28,324 nt of DNA from a virus, in the IMG/VR virus record IMGVR_UViG_3300009124_000076, positions 1-28,324 of that record. One strand, 5' to 3'. A model generated the notes under the pieces. It was not told the DNA's origin, did no database searches, and saw nothing but the letters and a program-made list of their open reading frames with translations. The position numbers and the translations under genes are program-made. This document shows, one piece after another, positions 8,171 to 15,987 of this stretch; the stretch's first letter is position 1, and each line of letters starts with the position of its first letter.

Positions 8171-8611
8171 ATGGCAGCGACTACTACGGCTATTAATGGC
8201 TCTGATTATGTACTGATGATCAGTACTGATGCAGGAGTATCCTATGATGAGATAGGAGATTTAACTAGCGCCTCTCTGAGCTCTCAGATGGCTACTAGAG
8301 ATGTGAGTGCTAAGCAGAGTGCAGGGCACAAAAGGATAGCAGAGGGGCAGCAGAGTTCTACTGCATCCGGTGAGGTTTTGGTAACTTTTGATACAGAGGC
8401 GGATATAGCAAAGCTATCCGATCTCTGGAGCCTCAAAAATAACCGGACTAAGCATAAGGTAAAAATGAGTAATGGTAACTCCGGAGATTACGAATGGATT
8501 TTCGATGCCTATATAACTGGGCTAAATGTAGAGAGCGGAGTGGAGGATACTGTAACGGCCTCTATAGATTGGGAGGTAGATGGAGAGCTGAATGCTACAG
8601 TTATTGCCTGA
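8171..8611 (+). CDS. Major tail (tube) protein
   Basis: Stacks as hexamers to form the tail tube. 146 aa is typical of the TP901-1-like tube family. Family features visible are an N-terminal GSDYVLMISTDAG, then GDLTSASLSSQMATRDVSAKQSAGHKRIAEG, which is the conserved Thr-Arg-Asp and Gly-rich loop region, and a C-terminal strand ending in DTVTASIDWEVDGEL. It is followed by a strong hairpin and T-run, as expected where expression of an abundant structural protein is separated from downstream genes. Confidence 0.92.
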   Translation: MAATTTAINGSDYVLMISTDAGVSYDEIGDLTSASLSSQMATRDVSAKQSAGHKRIAEGQQSSTASGEVLVTFDTEADIAKLSDLWSLKNNRTKHKVKMSNGNSGDYEWIFDAYITGLNVESGVEDTVTASIDWEVDGELNATVIA

Positions 8612-8633
8612 TAAAATACCTGTATCCTGATCC

Positions 8634-8681
8634 GGGGGCTGGCTCCTCTGCTTTTCAGCAGTGGGGGCTGGCCTCCTTTTT
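8634..8681 (+). terminator. Intrinsic terminator or attenuator after the tail tube gene
   Basis: Outer stem GGGGGC (8634-8639) pairs with GCCTCC (8671-8676) and includes one G-T pair. The inner stem is CTCC-t-CTGCT against AGCAG-t-GGGG with a short TTTC loop. Five Ts follow at once (8677-8681). This is the best intrinsic-terminator candidate in the structural region. It sits between tail tube and chaperone genes, so partial read-through would set the ratio of tube to tape-measure transcripts. Confidence 0.7.
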
Positions 8682-8695
8682 AACACTGTAAGAAA

Positions 8696-9007
8696 ATGGA
8701 AAGCACTATAAAGATTAAAGGCCAGGAGTACGCTATCAGAGTATCCTGGAAAGTTCTAAAGCGGTTTTGTAATAAGACCGGAAAGAAAATGCAGGAGCTA
8801 GATGATCTCTCTCCTATGGATTTCGAGGAGATATTATATCAGGCTATCATGCTAAATAATCCAGGAGCTACTATTACTAGGGAGCAGCTGGAGGACTGGC
8901 TAGATGAGGATATGAGTAGGCTCTATGAGATCTCCAGTATTATAGAGAGAGATCTGCAGCCAGCTCCAGATCCGGAGGGAGAGGTAAAAAAGCAGATGGA
9001 TCAGTAG
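8696..9007 (+). CDS. Tail assembly chaperone, short form (gpG-like)
   Basis: Short product of a chaperone gene that coats the tape-measure protein before tube polymerisation. 103 aa, acidic, with the helical segments WKVLKRFCNKTGKKMQELDDLSPMDFEEILYQAIM and LEDWLDEDMSRLYEISSIIERDLQ, typical of tail chaperones in siphoviruses. The identification rests on position (tube, chaperone, tape measure) and on the -1 frameshift signal seven residues before the stop. Most ribosomes would end at the TAG at 9005-9007. Confidence 0.85.
   Translation: MESTIKIKGQEYAIRVSWKVLKRFCNKTGKKMQELDDLSPMDFEEILYQAIMLNNPGATITREQLEDWLDEDMSRLYEISSIIERDLQPAPDPEGEVKKQMDQ
8986..8992 (+). promoter_or_regulatory. Programmed -1 ribosomal frameshift slippery site A AAA AAG
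   Basis: In the frame of the chaperone gene the codons are GTA AAA AAG CAG ATG GAT CAG TAG, so the heptamer reads A AAA AAG. This is an exact X XXY YYZ slippery sequence, the same heptamer used by E. coli dnaX. Slipping back one base at AAG enters a frame that stays open to 9363 and encodes a well-formed helical extension. The site is 12 bases upstream of the zero-frame stop. I did not resolve a clear downstream stimulatory structure. Confidence 0.85.
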
Positions 9008-9363
9008 AGGCTAAGCCTTTTACTGAGGATGCTCTGGAGGAGGCTGGCCTGGGCATCCTGGGGCTGCAGATAGAGGAGCTCTGGGCATATACTCCTAGAG
9101 AGTTTTTTAATGCTCTCAGGGGGTACTACAGGGATCAGGCTCAGATCCTGGAGATGCAGCATAGGAGTAATATGGTGGCCTCTAGGTTTGCAGCAGCCAG
9201 GATAGCTAATTATCTGGTAAAGCAAAGGGTAAAGGAGCAGGATCTGGGGGTATTTACCTGGGAGGAGAAAAAAGCAGGCCGGGTAATTAATAGCAGAAAG
9301 GATCTAGAGGATCTACTAAGAGAGAAACAAGCTAAAAGAGAGCAGCATGGGGCTACTAAGTAA
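8992..9363 (+). CDS. Tail assembly chaperone, frameshift extension (gpT-like part of G-T)
   Basis: The -1 frame opens well upstream of the short-form stop and runs to 9363. From the slip point it encodes about 123 residues beginning ADGSVEAKPF and including LGLQIEELWAYTPREFFNALRG, then WEEKKAGRVINSRKDLEDLL. There is no ATG until 9154, and a start there would remove half of this conserved-looking domain, so translation by frameshift from 8696 is far more likely. The G-T fusion would be about 222 aa. In lambda, the T part binds tail tube protein while G binds the tape measure. The end overlaps the tape-measure start by 17 bp. Confidence 0.85.
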   Translation, partial: ADGSVEAKPFTEDALEEAGLGILGLQIEELWAYTPREFFNALRGYYRDQAQILEMQHRSNMVASRFAAARIANYLVKQRVKEQDLGVFTWEEKKAGRVINSRKDLEDLLREKQAKREQHGATK

Positions 9364-11749
9364 ATTAAATGTAGGGCTATATCTAGATATCTCTAAGTTC
9401 AGTACAGATCTGCAGAATGCCTCCAGGAAAATCTCTAAAACTGGAAAGCATATGCAGAGCCTGGGTAAAAAAATGAGCCTGGGTTTATCTGCTCCTCTAG
9501 GGATTATGGCAGCTCAGGCTATCCGGGTGGGGGCGGATTTTGAGGCCTCTATGAATAAAGTGAGCGCTATTACTGGAGCAACTGGAGAGGATTTTAACCA
9601 GCTCCGGGAGGCAGCTAAGGCTCTAGGGATATCTACTCAATTTAGCGCATCTGAGGCAGCGGAGGGTATGACGTATCTAGGCATGGCTGGATTTAATACT
9701 GCTCAGATAGTAGCTGCTATGCCAGCGGTGCTAGATCTGGCAGCAGCTGGTACTCTGGAGCTGGGATCTGCTGCGGATATAGCCTCTAATATTATGGGGC
9801 AATTTGGGATCCAGGCAGATCAGGCATCCAGGGTAACTAATGTGCTGGCAGCTACTGCCAGCAGCTCTAATACTGATATAACTCAGCTGGCGGATGCTAT
9901 GAAATACCTGGGCCCGACTGCTGCAGCTATGGGAGTATCAGTGGAGGATGCTGCAGCTGTAGTAGGAGTGCTAGGAGATGCAGGCCTGCAGGGATCTATG
10001 GCTACTAGAGCATTTAGTACTGCTCTGCTCCGGCTATCAGATCCTACTGCAGAGATGCAGGGCGCTATGGATGCGCTGGGGGTATCCTTTTATAATGCCT
10101 CTGGAGAGTTTGTAGGAGTAGCAGATATGCTAAAGCAGCTAGAGGTAGCTACTGCAGGCCTAACAGATCAACAAAAGCAGATGTACCTGAGCCAGATATA
10201 CGGCTCTGAGGCATTTAAGCATATGCAGATCCTGCTAGATCGCGGATCAGAGGCCTATGCTAATTTTAGTGGATCCATTACTGGCACTGATAAGGCTCAG
10301 CAAATGGCAGCTAAGCAGATGGAGGGATTTAATGGAGCTATAAAAGCTCTGAGATCTGCTATAGAGGGTGTAGGGATCGCATTTAGTGAGAGCGGAGTGC
10401 TGGCCTTTTTAACCAGTATGATCCGGGGGCTCTCTATTATGATCCGGGGAGCAGCTAAAGCATCTCCGCTACTTTTTAAACTGGCAGCAGCTGTAGGGGC
10501 GGTACTTATAATAGTGCCTCCTCTGGTAATGGGTATAGGAGCTCTGGCTGCATCTATGGCTGCTCTAAATGGGGCAGCTCTGCCTATTACTGCAATAATT
10601 ATAGCTATTATCCTGGTGCTGGCAGCTCTGGCTGCAGCTGCGGTATATGTTTATGATAACTGGGAGGCTATAACGGAGAGGATGGCTAATCTCTGGATAA
10701 AGTTGAAAAATGGAATAATAGAGGCTATAGCCAGGATCATCTCTGCAGCAGATGGGCTATTTAGTGCTCTAGGTATGAATTTTCTAAGCGGAGCAGCAGA
10801 TAGGCTCCGGAAATTTAAGGAGCCAGTAAAAGAGGTTACTACTAGTATGGGATCCTTTGGGGATAGTATGAAGCCTATAAAGGATGCTATACTGCCAGAT
10901 CTAAATGCTGGCCTGGATGATACTGCTACTAGTTTGGGTACTGTAGCTACTGCAGCGGATACTGCAGCTGGGGCTATGGCTAGGCTCCAGGAAAGGATGG
11001 CATTTATACCTAGTTTATCAGATCCTAAGCCAGTGCATATACAATATGTAGAGGATAAGAAAAATGGCACTAAAGCCGGGCAGTATATCCCGGAAAGGCC
11101 AGAGATGGATCTAGGATTAACAGATAATGAAAAAGCTAATGCAGAGAGATCTATAACATGGTATGAGGCTCTAGGGCAGAGGCTCGGTGCTGTATTTGTA
11201 GATATAGAGCAGCAGATATCTAGGAGCCTGGTGAGCCTGGCTATGAATGTGGGTACTTTTATGGGAGCTCTAATAGCTGGAGCAGATGTGGGGGTATCCT
11301 TTGGGCAGATTATCCTGAGTAGTTTTAGTGGCCTTTTAAAGCAGTTAGGCCAGATGATGATAGAGGCAGGGGTAGCTAAACTGGCATTTGATGTAGCTAT
11401 GCTAATCCCTGGAGGAGCCTGGGGTGCTATAGCAGCAGGTACTGCTCTGGTGGCTGCAGCTACTGCATTAACTAGTCTGCTCTCAGGAGGCAGAGGATCC
11501 GGAGGATCTGCGGTATCTGCTCCTCCTATGCTGGCCTCCGGAGGTTTAGCGTATGGTACTACTCTGGCAGTGGTAGGAGAGTACTCTGGAGCTAGTGCTA
11601 ATCCAGAGGTAATAGCTCCTCTGAGTACATTAAAAAAGCATCTAGGATCCTCAGAGCCTGCTATTATAGGCGGTACTATCAGATCTAGGGGTAGGGATTA
11701 TGAGGTGATCCTGGCTAATGAGAGCAGAGTAAGTAATAGGAGGAGGTAA
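9347..11749 (+). CDS. Tail tape measure protein (TP901-type)
   Basis: Sets tail length and is ejected with the DNA. It has an N-terminal helical start (LNVGLYLDISKFSTDLQNASRKI), then the PhageMin_Tail-like core (about residues 65-330). That core includes ADFEASMNKVSAITGATGEDFNQLREAAKALGISTQFSASEAAEGM and the repeated Ala-rich helices typical of the family. Strongly hydrophobic segments lie at about 370-435. The C-terminus is Gly/Ala-rich with a GGLAYGTTLAVVGEYSG...EVIAPLS ending common in tape measures. At 800 aa, and with the known ruler of about 0.15 nm per residue, the tail would be near 120 nm. It overlaps the next gene by one base. Confidence 0.93.
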   Translation: MGLLSKLNVGLYLDISKFSTDLQNASRKISKTGKHMQSLGKKMSLGLSAPLGIMAAQAIRVGADFEASMNKVSAITGATGEDFNQLREAAKALGISTQFSASEAAEGMTYLGMAGFNTAQIVAAMPAVLDLAAAGTLELGSAADIASNIMGQFGIQADQASRVTNVLAATASSSNTDITQLADAMKYLGPTAAAMGVSVEDAAAVVGVLGDAGLQGSMATRAFSTALLRLSDPTAEMQGAMDALGVSFYNASGEFVGVADMLKQLEVATAGLTDQQKQMYLSQIYGSEAFKHMQILLDRGSEAYANFSGSITGTDKAQQMAAKQMEGFNGAIKALRSAIEGVGIAFSESGVLAFLTSMIRGLSIMIRGAAKASPLLFKLAAAVGAVLIIVPPLVMGIGALAASMAALNGAALPITAIIIAIILVLAALAAAAVYVYDNWEAITERMANLWIKLKNGIIEAIARIISAADGLFSALGMNFLSGAADRLRKFKEPVKEVTTSMGSFGDSMKPIKDAILPDLNAGLDDTATSLGTVATAADTAAGAMARLQERMAFIPSLSDPKPVHIQYVEDKKNGTKAGQYIPERPEMDLGLTDNEKANAERSITWYEALGQRLGAVFVDIEQQISRSLVSLAMNVGTFMGALIAGADVGVSFGQIILSSFSGLLKQLGQMMIEAGVAKLAFDVAMLIPGGAWGAIAAGTALVAAATALTSLLSGGRGSGGSAVSAPPMLASGGLAYGTTLAVVGEYSGASANPEVIAPLSTLKKHLGSSEPAIIGGTIRSRGRDYEVILANESRVSNRRR

Positions 11750-14175
11750 TGGGTATCAGGTTTAGAGAGGATTTAGATAATACGGATCTAGGGAGCTCCT
11801 GGAGAGTAGAGATACATGATCTAGAGTATGCAGATAGCATCCAGGATCTAGTGCTCTCAGATCCATACTTCGAGATCTCCTGGGATAAAGAGGGAGATGA
11901 TCTATATGCTCCGGTAAAAGCATCCAGTGCAGAGATCTACATAGAAAGCCAGAGCGGAGATACTGCTCTGCTATCCTTTTATGATGATCTAAGGACTGCA
12001 GAGGAGGGGAGATTTTATGTAAAAATCTATAGAGGAGATGGAGGAGATCCGGAGAGCTATAGCCTTTACTGGGTAGGCCGGGTATTTACAGATGGAGTAT
12101 CTAGAGGGGTGGCGTATCCATATACTTTTACTCTATCTGCTACAGATGGGCTAGGTATCCTAAAAGATATAGATTATGATGATGAGGGTACTCTATACTC
12201 CGGAGCAGAGAGTTTTATAGGGATGATCCTAAAGGCTCTGGATAAAACAGGGATCCCGGATTTATATGGAGCTACGGATGATCTGCTAGAGGTTTGCAGT
12301 GAGTGGTATAATGTGGATCATGATGCTATTACTGTAGATACTCCTCCTCTGGAATACTCTAGGATAGATCATGCTACTTTTTACCAGGAGGCAGAGGATG
12401 AGGATACACTGTATAAAGCCAGTAGTGCATATGATGTACTGGAGAATATCCTAAAAGGATGGGGAGCCAGGATAATATATGCTAATGGCCTGTATAGGAT
12501 CATCCAGCTGCATCTATATCAGAGTACAGATGCTAAATATGCTGTATATGATAAATCCGGCACTAGAAATAATGCAGCTACTCATAATGTAACGGCCTGG
12601 CAGGAGGAGCTGGATGGGGTAAATATCAGGGAGCTATCTGGAGGCCAGATATTTTATCATCCGGCAGCTAAGAAAGTAAAAGCGGTTCATTATCATGCAG
12701 GCAGTTATAATAGGTTGCCTAATCAGAGGAGATATAGTACTGCTGTAGATGTGGGAGGGTTTGCAGCTGGAGGAGGTAGTAAGGTTAAAATAAAGGGGGT
12801 AATTAAACTCACTGTAACTAATCGTACTGCTGCTACAGTGCATAATAAGCTGGCCTACTTTCAGCTGTTTTTTAATATCGGAGCTAATTATCTTAAAAAA
12901 ACTGCTCTAGGCCAGGATACTACCTGGAGTACTAGCTATAATGCATATCAGGTAAGTACTATGCTCTATCAGACTGGCATATTTACTACGGACTGGCAGA
13001 GGACTATCTATATACCTATCTCAGTAGTAACTCCATCTATCCCTGCAGGATCCAGCTCAGGTAATGAGTTTAGGCTAATACAGGGAGGCTGGATGGATAC
13101 TAATGGTAATCCGGTATCTATAACAGATGCTCTAGAGATAGGAGCTCAGGCAGATCCATATGATGCAGCATATGCTGGTAAGTTTGTATATCAACATGAG
13201 TGTAAATACTTTGAGCTAGTATCTCTAGTAAATGGTAAAGATCCCTGGGAGGAGGATGAGTACCTGGCAGTAAATCCTGCAGTATCAGGATATGAGAACA
13301 GTAAAGTAATAGATCTAGGCTCTATAAAGTTTGGAGATAAAGTAGAGGGCTATGAGCCAGGCAGGATCGAGGTAAGATCTGCAGCCTCTGCAGTGTGGGC
13401 AGATGCTACGGAGGGATCCTGGGATGCTGGTACTCTGGCAGGATCAGAACAATTTACAGAGCTGCTAGTAAAGGAGGTAGCATCTCAGTATAGGCAGCCT
13501 CTAAAGGTTCAGAGTACTGCATTATATGGGATCTATGATATCTGGAAGCAGCTAAAAGAGGGGGATATATCAGAGTATGACTACTGGGTATTTAATGGAG
13601 GTAAGCTAAATGCTGCTAGGGATGAGATCTCTGGAGAGTGGATAGCGGTAATCTCCAGGGATATCTCTGCTGCTACTAGCACTATTAAAAATCTCTCCTC
13701 CGGATCTACTCCTGGGGATGATGTGGGTAATATACTGGAGGAGGTGCTAAGGCTCCAGCAGGGAGTGCAGAGTACTCTAAAAAACGTAAGCGGAATAACT
13801 AGTATAAGCTCAGATATAGATGCTGGATCTCCTATTACGTCAATACCTATAGATGCTGTAGGATCTGCTACGATTAAAGCAGGCCAGAGTATAATCCTGA
13901 TGGATCCGGTAACAGGAGGTACAGATACTTTTACAGTGGCTGCAGATGTAGGAGCTGGGGATACTAGCATATCAGTATCCAGTAAATCTCCGGATAATAA
14001 CTATGGAGCTGGGGCGGTAATACTCTATCCATCTAGTACAGTGGCTCAGGCTATATCTGATGTAGAGGCTGGGGCAGTGGGCTCTGGAGATAGTAATATA
14101 GATGGAGGTGCTCCGGATACAGATTATACTTTAGAGAGTTTTTCAATAGATGGAGGAGATCCTGATAGTTTTTAA
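11749..14175 (+). CDS. Large tail tip/baseplate protein, Bacteroidota phage type
   Basis: 808 aa, directly after the tape measure, where distal tail and hub proteins are normally found. The N-terminal 150 residues are beta-rich with a pattern I recognise from Bacteroidota prophages: WRVEIHD, EISWDKEGDDLYAPVKASSAEIYI, LYWVGRVFTDG, then YTFTLSATDGLGILKD. It likely forms the tail tip and carries the fibres. The C-terminus ends with two Gly-rich motifs, NIDGGAPDTDY and SIDGGDPDSF, a style of ending frequent in these proteins. No enzymatic motif was seen. Function is inferred from position and family resemblance. Confidence 0.75.
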   Translation: MGIRFREDLDNTDLGSSWRVEIHDLEYADSIQDLVLSDPYFEISWDKEGDDLYAPVKASSAEIYIESQSGDTALLSFYDDLRTAEEGRFYVKIYRGDGGDPESYSLYWVGRVFTDGVSRGVAYPYTFTLSATDGLGILKDIDYDDEGTLYSGAESFIGMILKALDKTGIPDLYGATDDLLEVCSEWYNVDHDAITVDTPPLEYSRIDHATFYQEAEDEDTLYKASSAYDVLENILKGWGARIIYANGLYRIIQLHLYQSTDAKYAVYDKSGTRNNAATHNVTAWQEELDGVNIRELSGGQIFYHPAAKKVKAVHYHAGSYNRLPNQRRYSTAVDVGGFAAGGGSKVKIKGVIKLTVTNRTAATVHNKLAYFQLFFNIGANYLKKTALGQDTTWSTSYNAYQVSTMLYQTGIFTTDWQRTIYIPISVVTPSIPAGSSSGNEFRLIQGGWMDTNGNPVSITDALEIGAQADPYDAAYAGKFVYQHECKYFELVSLVNGKDPWEEDEYLAVNPAVSGYENSKVIDLGSIKFGDKVEGYEPGRIEVRSAASAVWADATEGSWDAGTLAGSEQFTELLVKEVASQYRQPLKVQSTALYGIYDIWKQLKEGDISEYDYWVFNGGKLNAARDEISGEWIAVISRDISAATSTIKNLSSGSTPGDDVGNILEEVLRLQQGVQSTLKNVSGITSISSDIDAGSPITSIPIDAVGSATIKAGQSIILMDPVTGGTDTFTVAADVGAGDTSISVSSKSPDNNYGAGAVILYPSSTVAQAISDVEAGAVGSGDSNIDGGAPDTDYTLESFSIDGGDPDSF

Positions 14176-14178
14176 GAT

Positions 14179-15984
14179 ATGGCACAACAGATACAGATAA
14201 GGAGAGGAACTGCTGCAGCATGGGCAGCATCTACTAAAGTGCCGGCGCTAGGTGAGTGGTGTCTGGATACTACTAACATGGTAGTAAAAATGGGTAACGG
14301 AGTAGATTTATTTTCTGCTCTGGATAATGCTCTGGATCTAGGCTCTATAATTACTATGGATAGCATAGGTATCTGGTATCTGGCCTCTGAGGATACTGCT
14401 GATGCAGATCCTGGAGATTATTATATAGCCAAAGATGATATAAATCCATCTGCTGCAAATTATTTTTATTTATCTGATCAGTCTGCAAACGGAGTAGATG
14501 TATCAGATGTATTATCTAGGCTGGCCTCTGGAGCTCTGATCTATATCTCTGATGGAGCAGCTGCTACTGGAGCACTCTATGAGGTAACGGGTACTCCGGT
14601 AGATGGTACTGGATACTGGAAAATCCCGGTAAATAATTTAGATGGTGCTCCGGTATGGGGTGAGGATGCTAGGTTGGGATTAACTTTTATGTACTCTAAT
14701 AATGCAAGCTCTATAGATGTACCTGGTTTATCCTCTATGCCTGCAGAGTTAATAGATGCATCTGATCTCTATCAGGTATATGATGTGTCTGCTGGACAGA
14801 ATAAAAAGATAACAGGAGCAGAGCAATTTACGGCAGGAGCAAATTTAGCCAGGCTTGATATATGTTTAGCATTTGATGATAACACTACAGAGGGGGAGCC
14901 TGGCACTAGTGCCTTTAGGTTAAATAATACTGATCCATCTGCTGCCTCAGAGCTCTATATAAAATACTCAGTGCTGGATGGGGTGGATATCTCCTCTATA
15001 ATAGGATCCCTGGGGTCAGGATCTATATTTATGCTGGTTCCTTTTGATGGGCTGGATCTGATGATATTTACAGTATCCGGATCCATTACTGATAATACTA
15101 CATGGGCTAAAATACCTATAACAGTAGCGAGCTCTGGCAGTACTACTCCTCCAGCTACTAATTACTATGGATTTAGAGTGCTCTATACTCCTGGAGCAGC
15201 AGCAGCTGATAAAGCTGCAGGCATCCGGTATAAGTTTAGTGCATCCACTGCAGAAACAGATCCGGGGGCTGGGTATTTAGCGTATGATGATACAGATCCT
15301 AGTTTAGTAGGTAGTATAGTAATGGATGATCTGGATGCAGATGGAGTAGATTTATCTGATCTATTTACTGCTATGGATGGGCTAAATCATTATCTGCTTA
15401 TAAAATCAGAGGCGGATCCTGGGGATTTTTATTTAGGCCAGGTGCAGTCAGTATCTGATAATACAGGGTATTTTACTATACGTATAGATGTAAAAAGCTA
15501 TGGCCTGCTGCCTACTGCGGATGATGTACTAAGCGTGCAGATCATCCAGGCAGAGGATAATGATACTGGTATAGCCTCAGTATCTGCAGATCCATCTCCT
15601 GTATTTTCTAATAATGTAGGGCTAAATAACAAAGGATTTTATATATCCATTACTGCAGGAGAAACGCTGGCAGCTGGAGATGTAGTGCAGCTAGATAGTG
15701 GTACTAAAGCTAAGGCAGATGCAGAGGGTACTACTAAGGGGGCGCTGGGTATATGCCAGGGAGCAGCTACGGCCTCTAATCCTGTAAATGTATTTATAGC
15801 AGGGGTATTTACTACTACAGGCCTCACTGCTGGAGCGGTGTACTTTTTATCTGCAGCTACTGCTGGAGCTATTACTGCTACTGCTCCTACTGGTACAGGG
15901 GATCAGATCAGGGTAATAGGCCAGGCTATCAGTACTACTCTGCTGCTGGTGTCTATCTCTCCGGATTATTATGAGCATAGCTGA
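14179..15984 (+). CDS. Tail fibre with RRGT N-terminus and three internal repeats
   Basis: 601 aa. Residues 5-55 match the common phage fibre N-terminal module (IQIRRGTAAAW ... LGEWCLDTTNMVVKMGNGVDLFSALD). Three diverged repeats of about 105-110 residues follow (approximately 66-172, 231-336 and 350-458). Each has a 'DPS' start, then 'GVD(V/I/L)S', a 'G..I' strand, a 'D.T.Y.KIPV'-like strand and a final strand. The C-terminal 120 residues (from about 485) contain AGETLAAGDVVQLDSGTKAKADA, which resembles a decoration or DUF2190-like fold. It is probably a trimeric adhesin. It lies 3 bp after the tail tip gene. Confidence 0.72.
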   Translation: MAQQIQIRRGTAAAWAASTKVPALGEWCLDTTNMVVKMGNGVDLFSALDNALDLGSIITMDSIGIWYLASEDTADADPGDYYIAKDDINPSAANYFYLSDQSANGVDVSDVLSRLASGALIYISDGAAATGALYEVTGTPVDGTGYWKIPVNNLDGAPVWGEDARLGLTFMYSNNASSIDVPGLSSMPAELIDASDLYQVYDVSAGQNKKITGAEQFTAGANLARLDICLAFDDNTTEGEPGTSAFRLNNTDPSAASELYIKYSVLDGVDISSIIGSLGSGSIFMLVPFDGLDLMIFTVSGSITDNTTWAKIPITVASSGSTTPPATNYYGFRVLYTPGAAAADKAAGIRYKFSASTAETDPGAGYLAYDDTDPSLVGSIVMDDLDADGVDLSDLFTAMDGLNHYLLIKSEADPGDFYLGQVQSVSDNTGYFTIRIDVKSYGLLPTADDVLSVQIIQAEDNDTGIASVSADPSPVFSNNVGLNNKGFYISITAGETLAAGDVVQLDSGTKAKADAEGTTKGALGICQGAATASNPVNVFIAGVFTTTGLTAGAVYFLSAATAGAITATAPTGTGDQIRVIGQAISTTLLLVSISPDYYEHS

Positions 15985-15987
15985 GAT

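Noticed and set aside
8494-8691. 65-aa plus-strand frame overlapping the end of the tail tube gene
   Set aside because: It lies out of frame within the tube gene and runs through the terminator hairpin; no protein-like features.
9154-9363. Independent gene starting at the ATG at 9154
   Set aside because: The same frame is open and protein-like well upstream, back to the slippery site at 8986, so it is better explained as the frameshift extension of the chaperone gene.
10651-11070. 139-aa minus-strand frame opposite the tape measure gene
   Set aside because: It is a shadow of a coding strand with strong codon bias; there is no start context, no neighbours on that strand and no recognisable domain.
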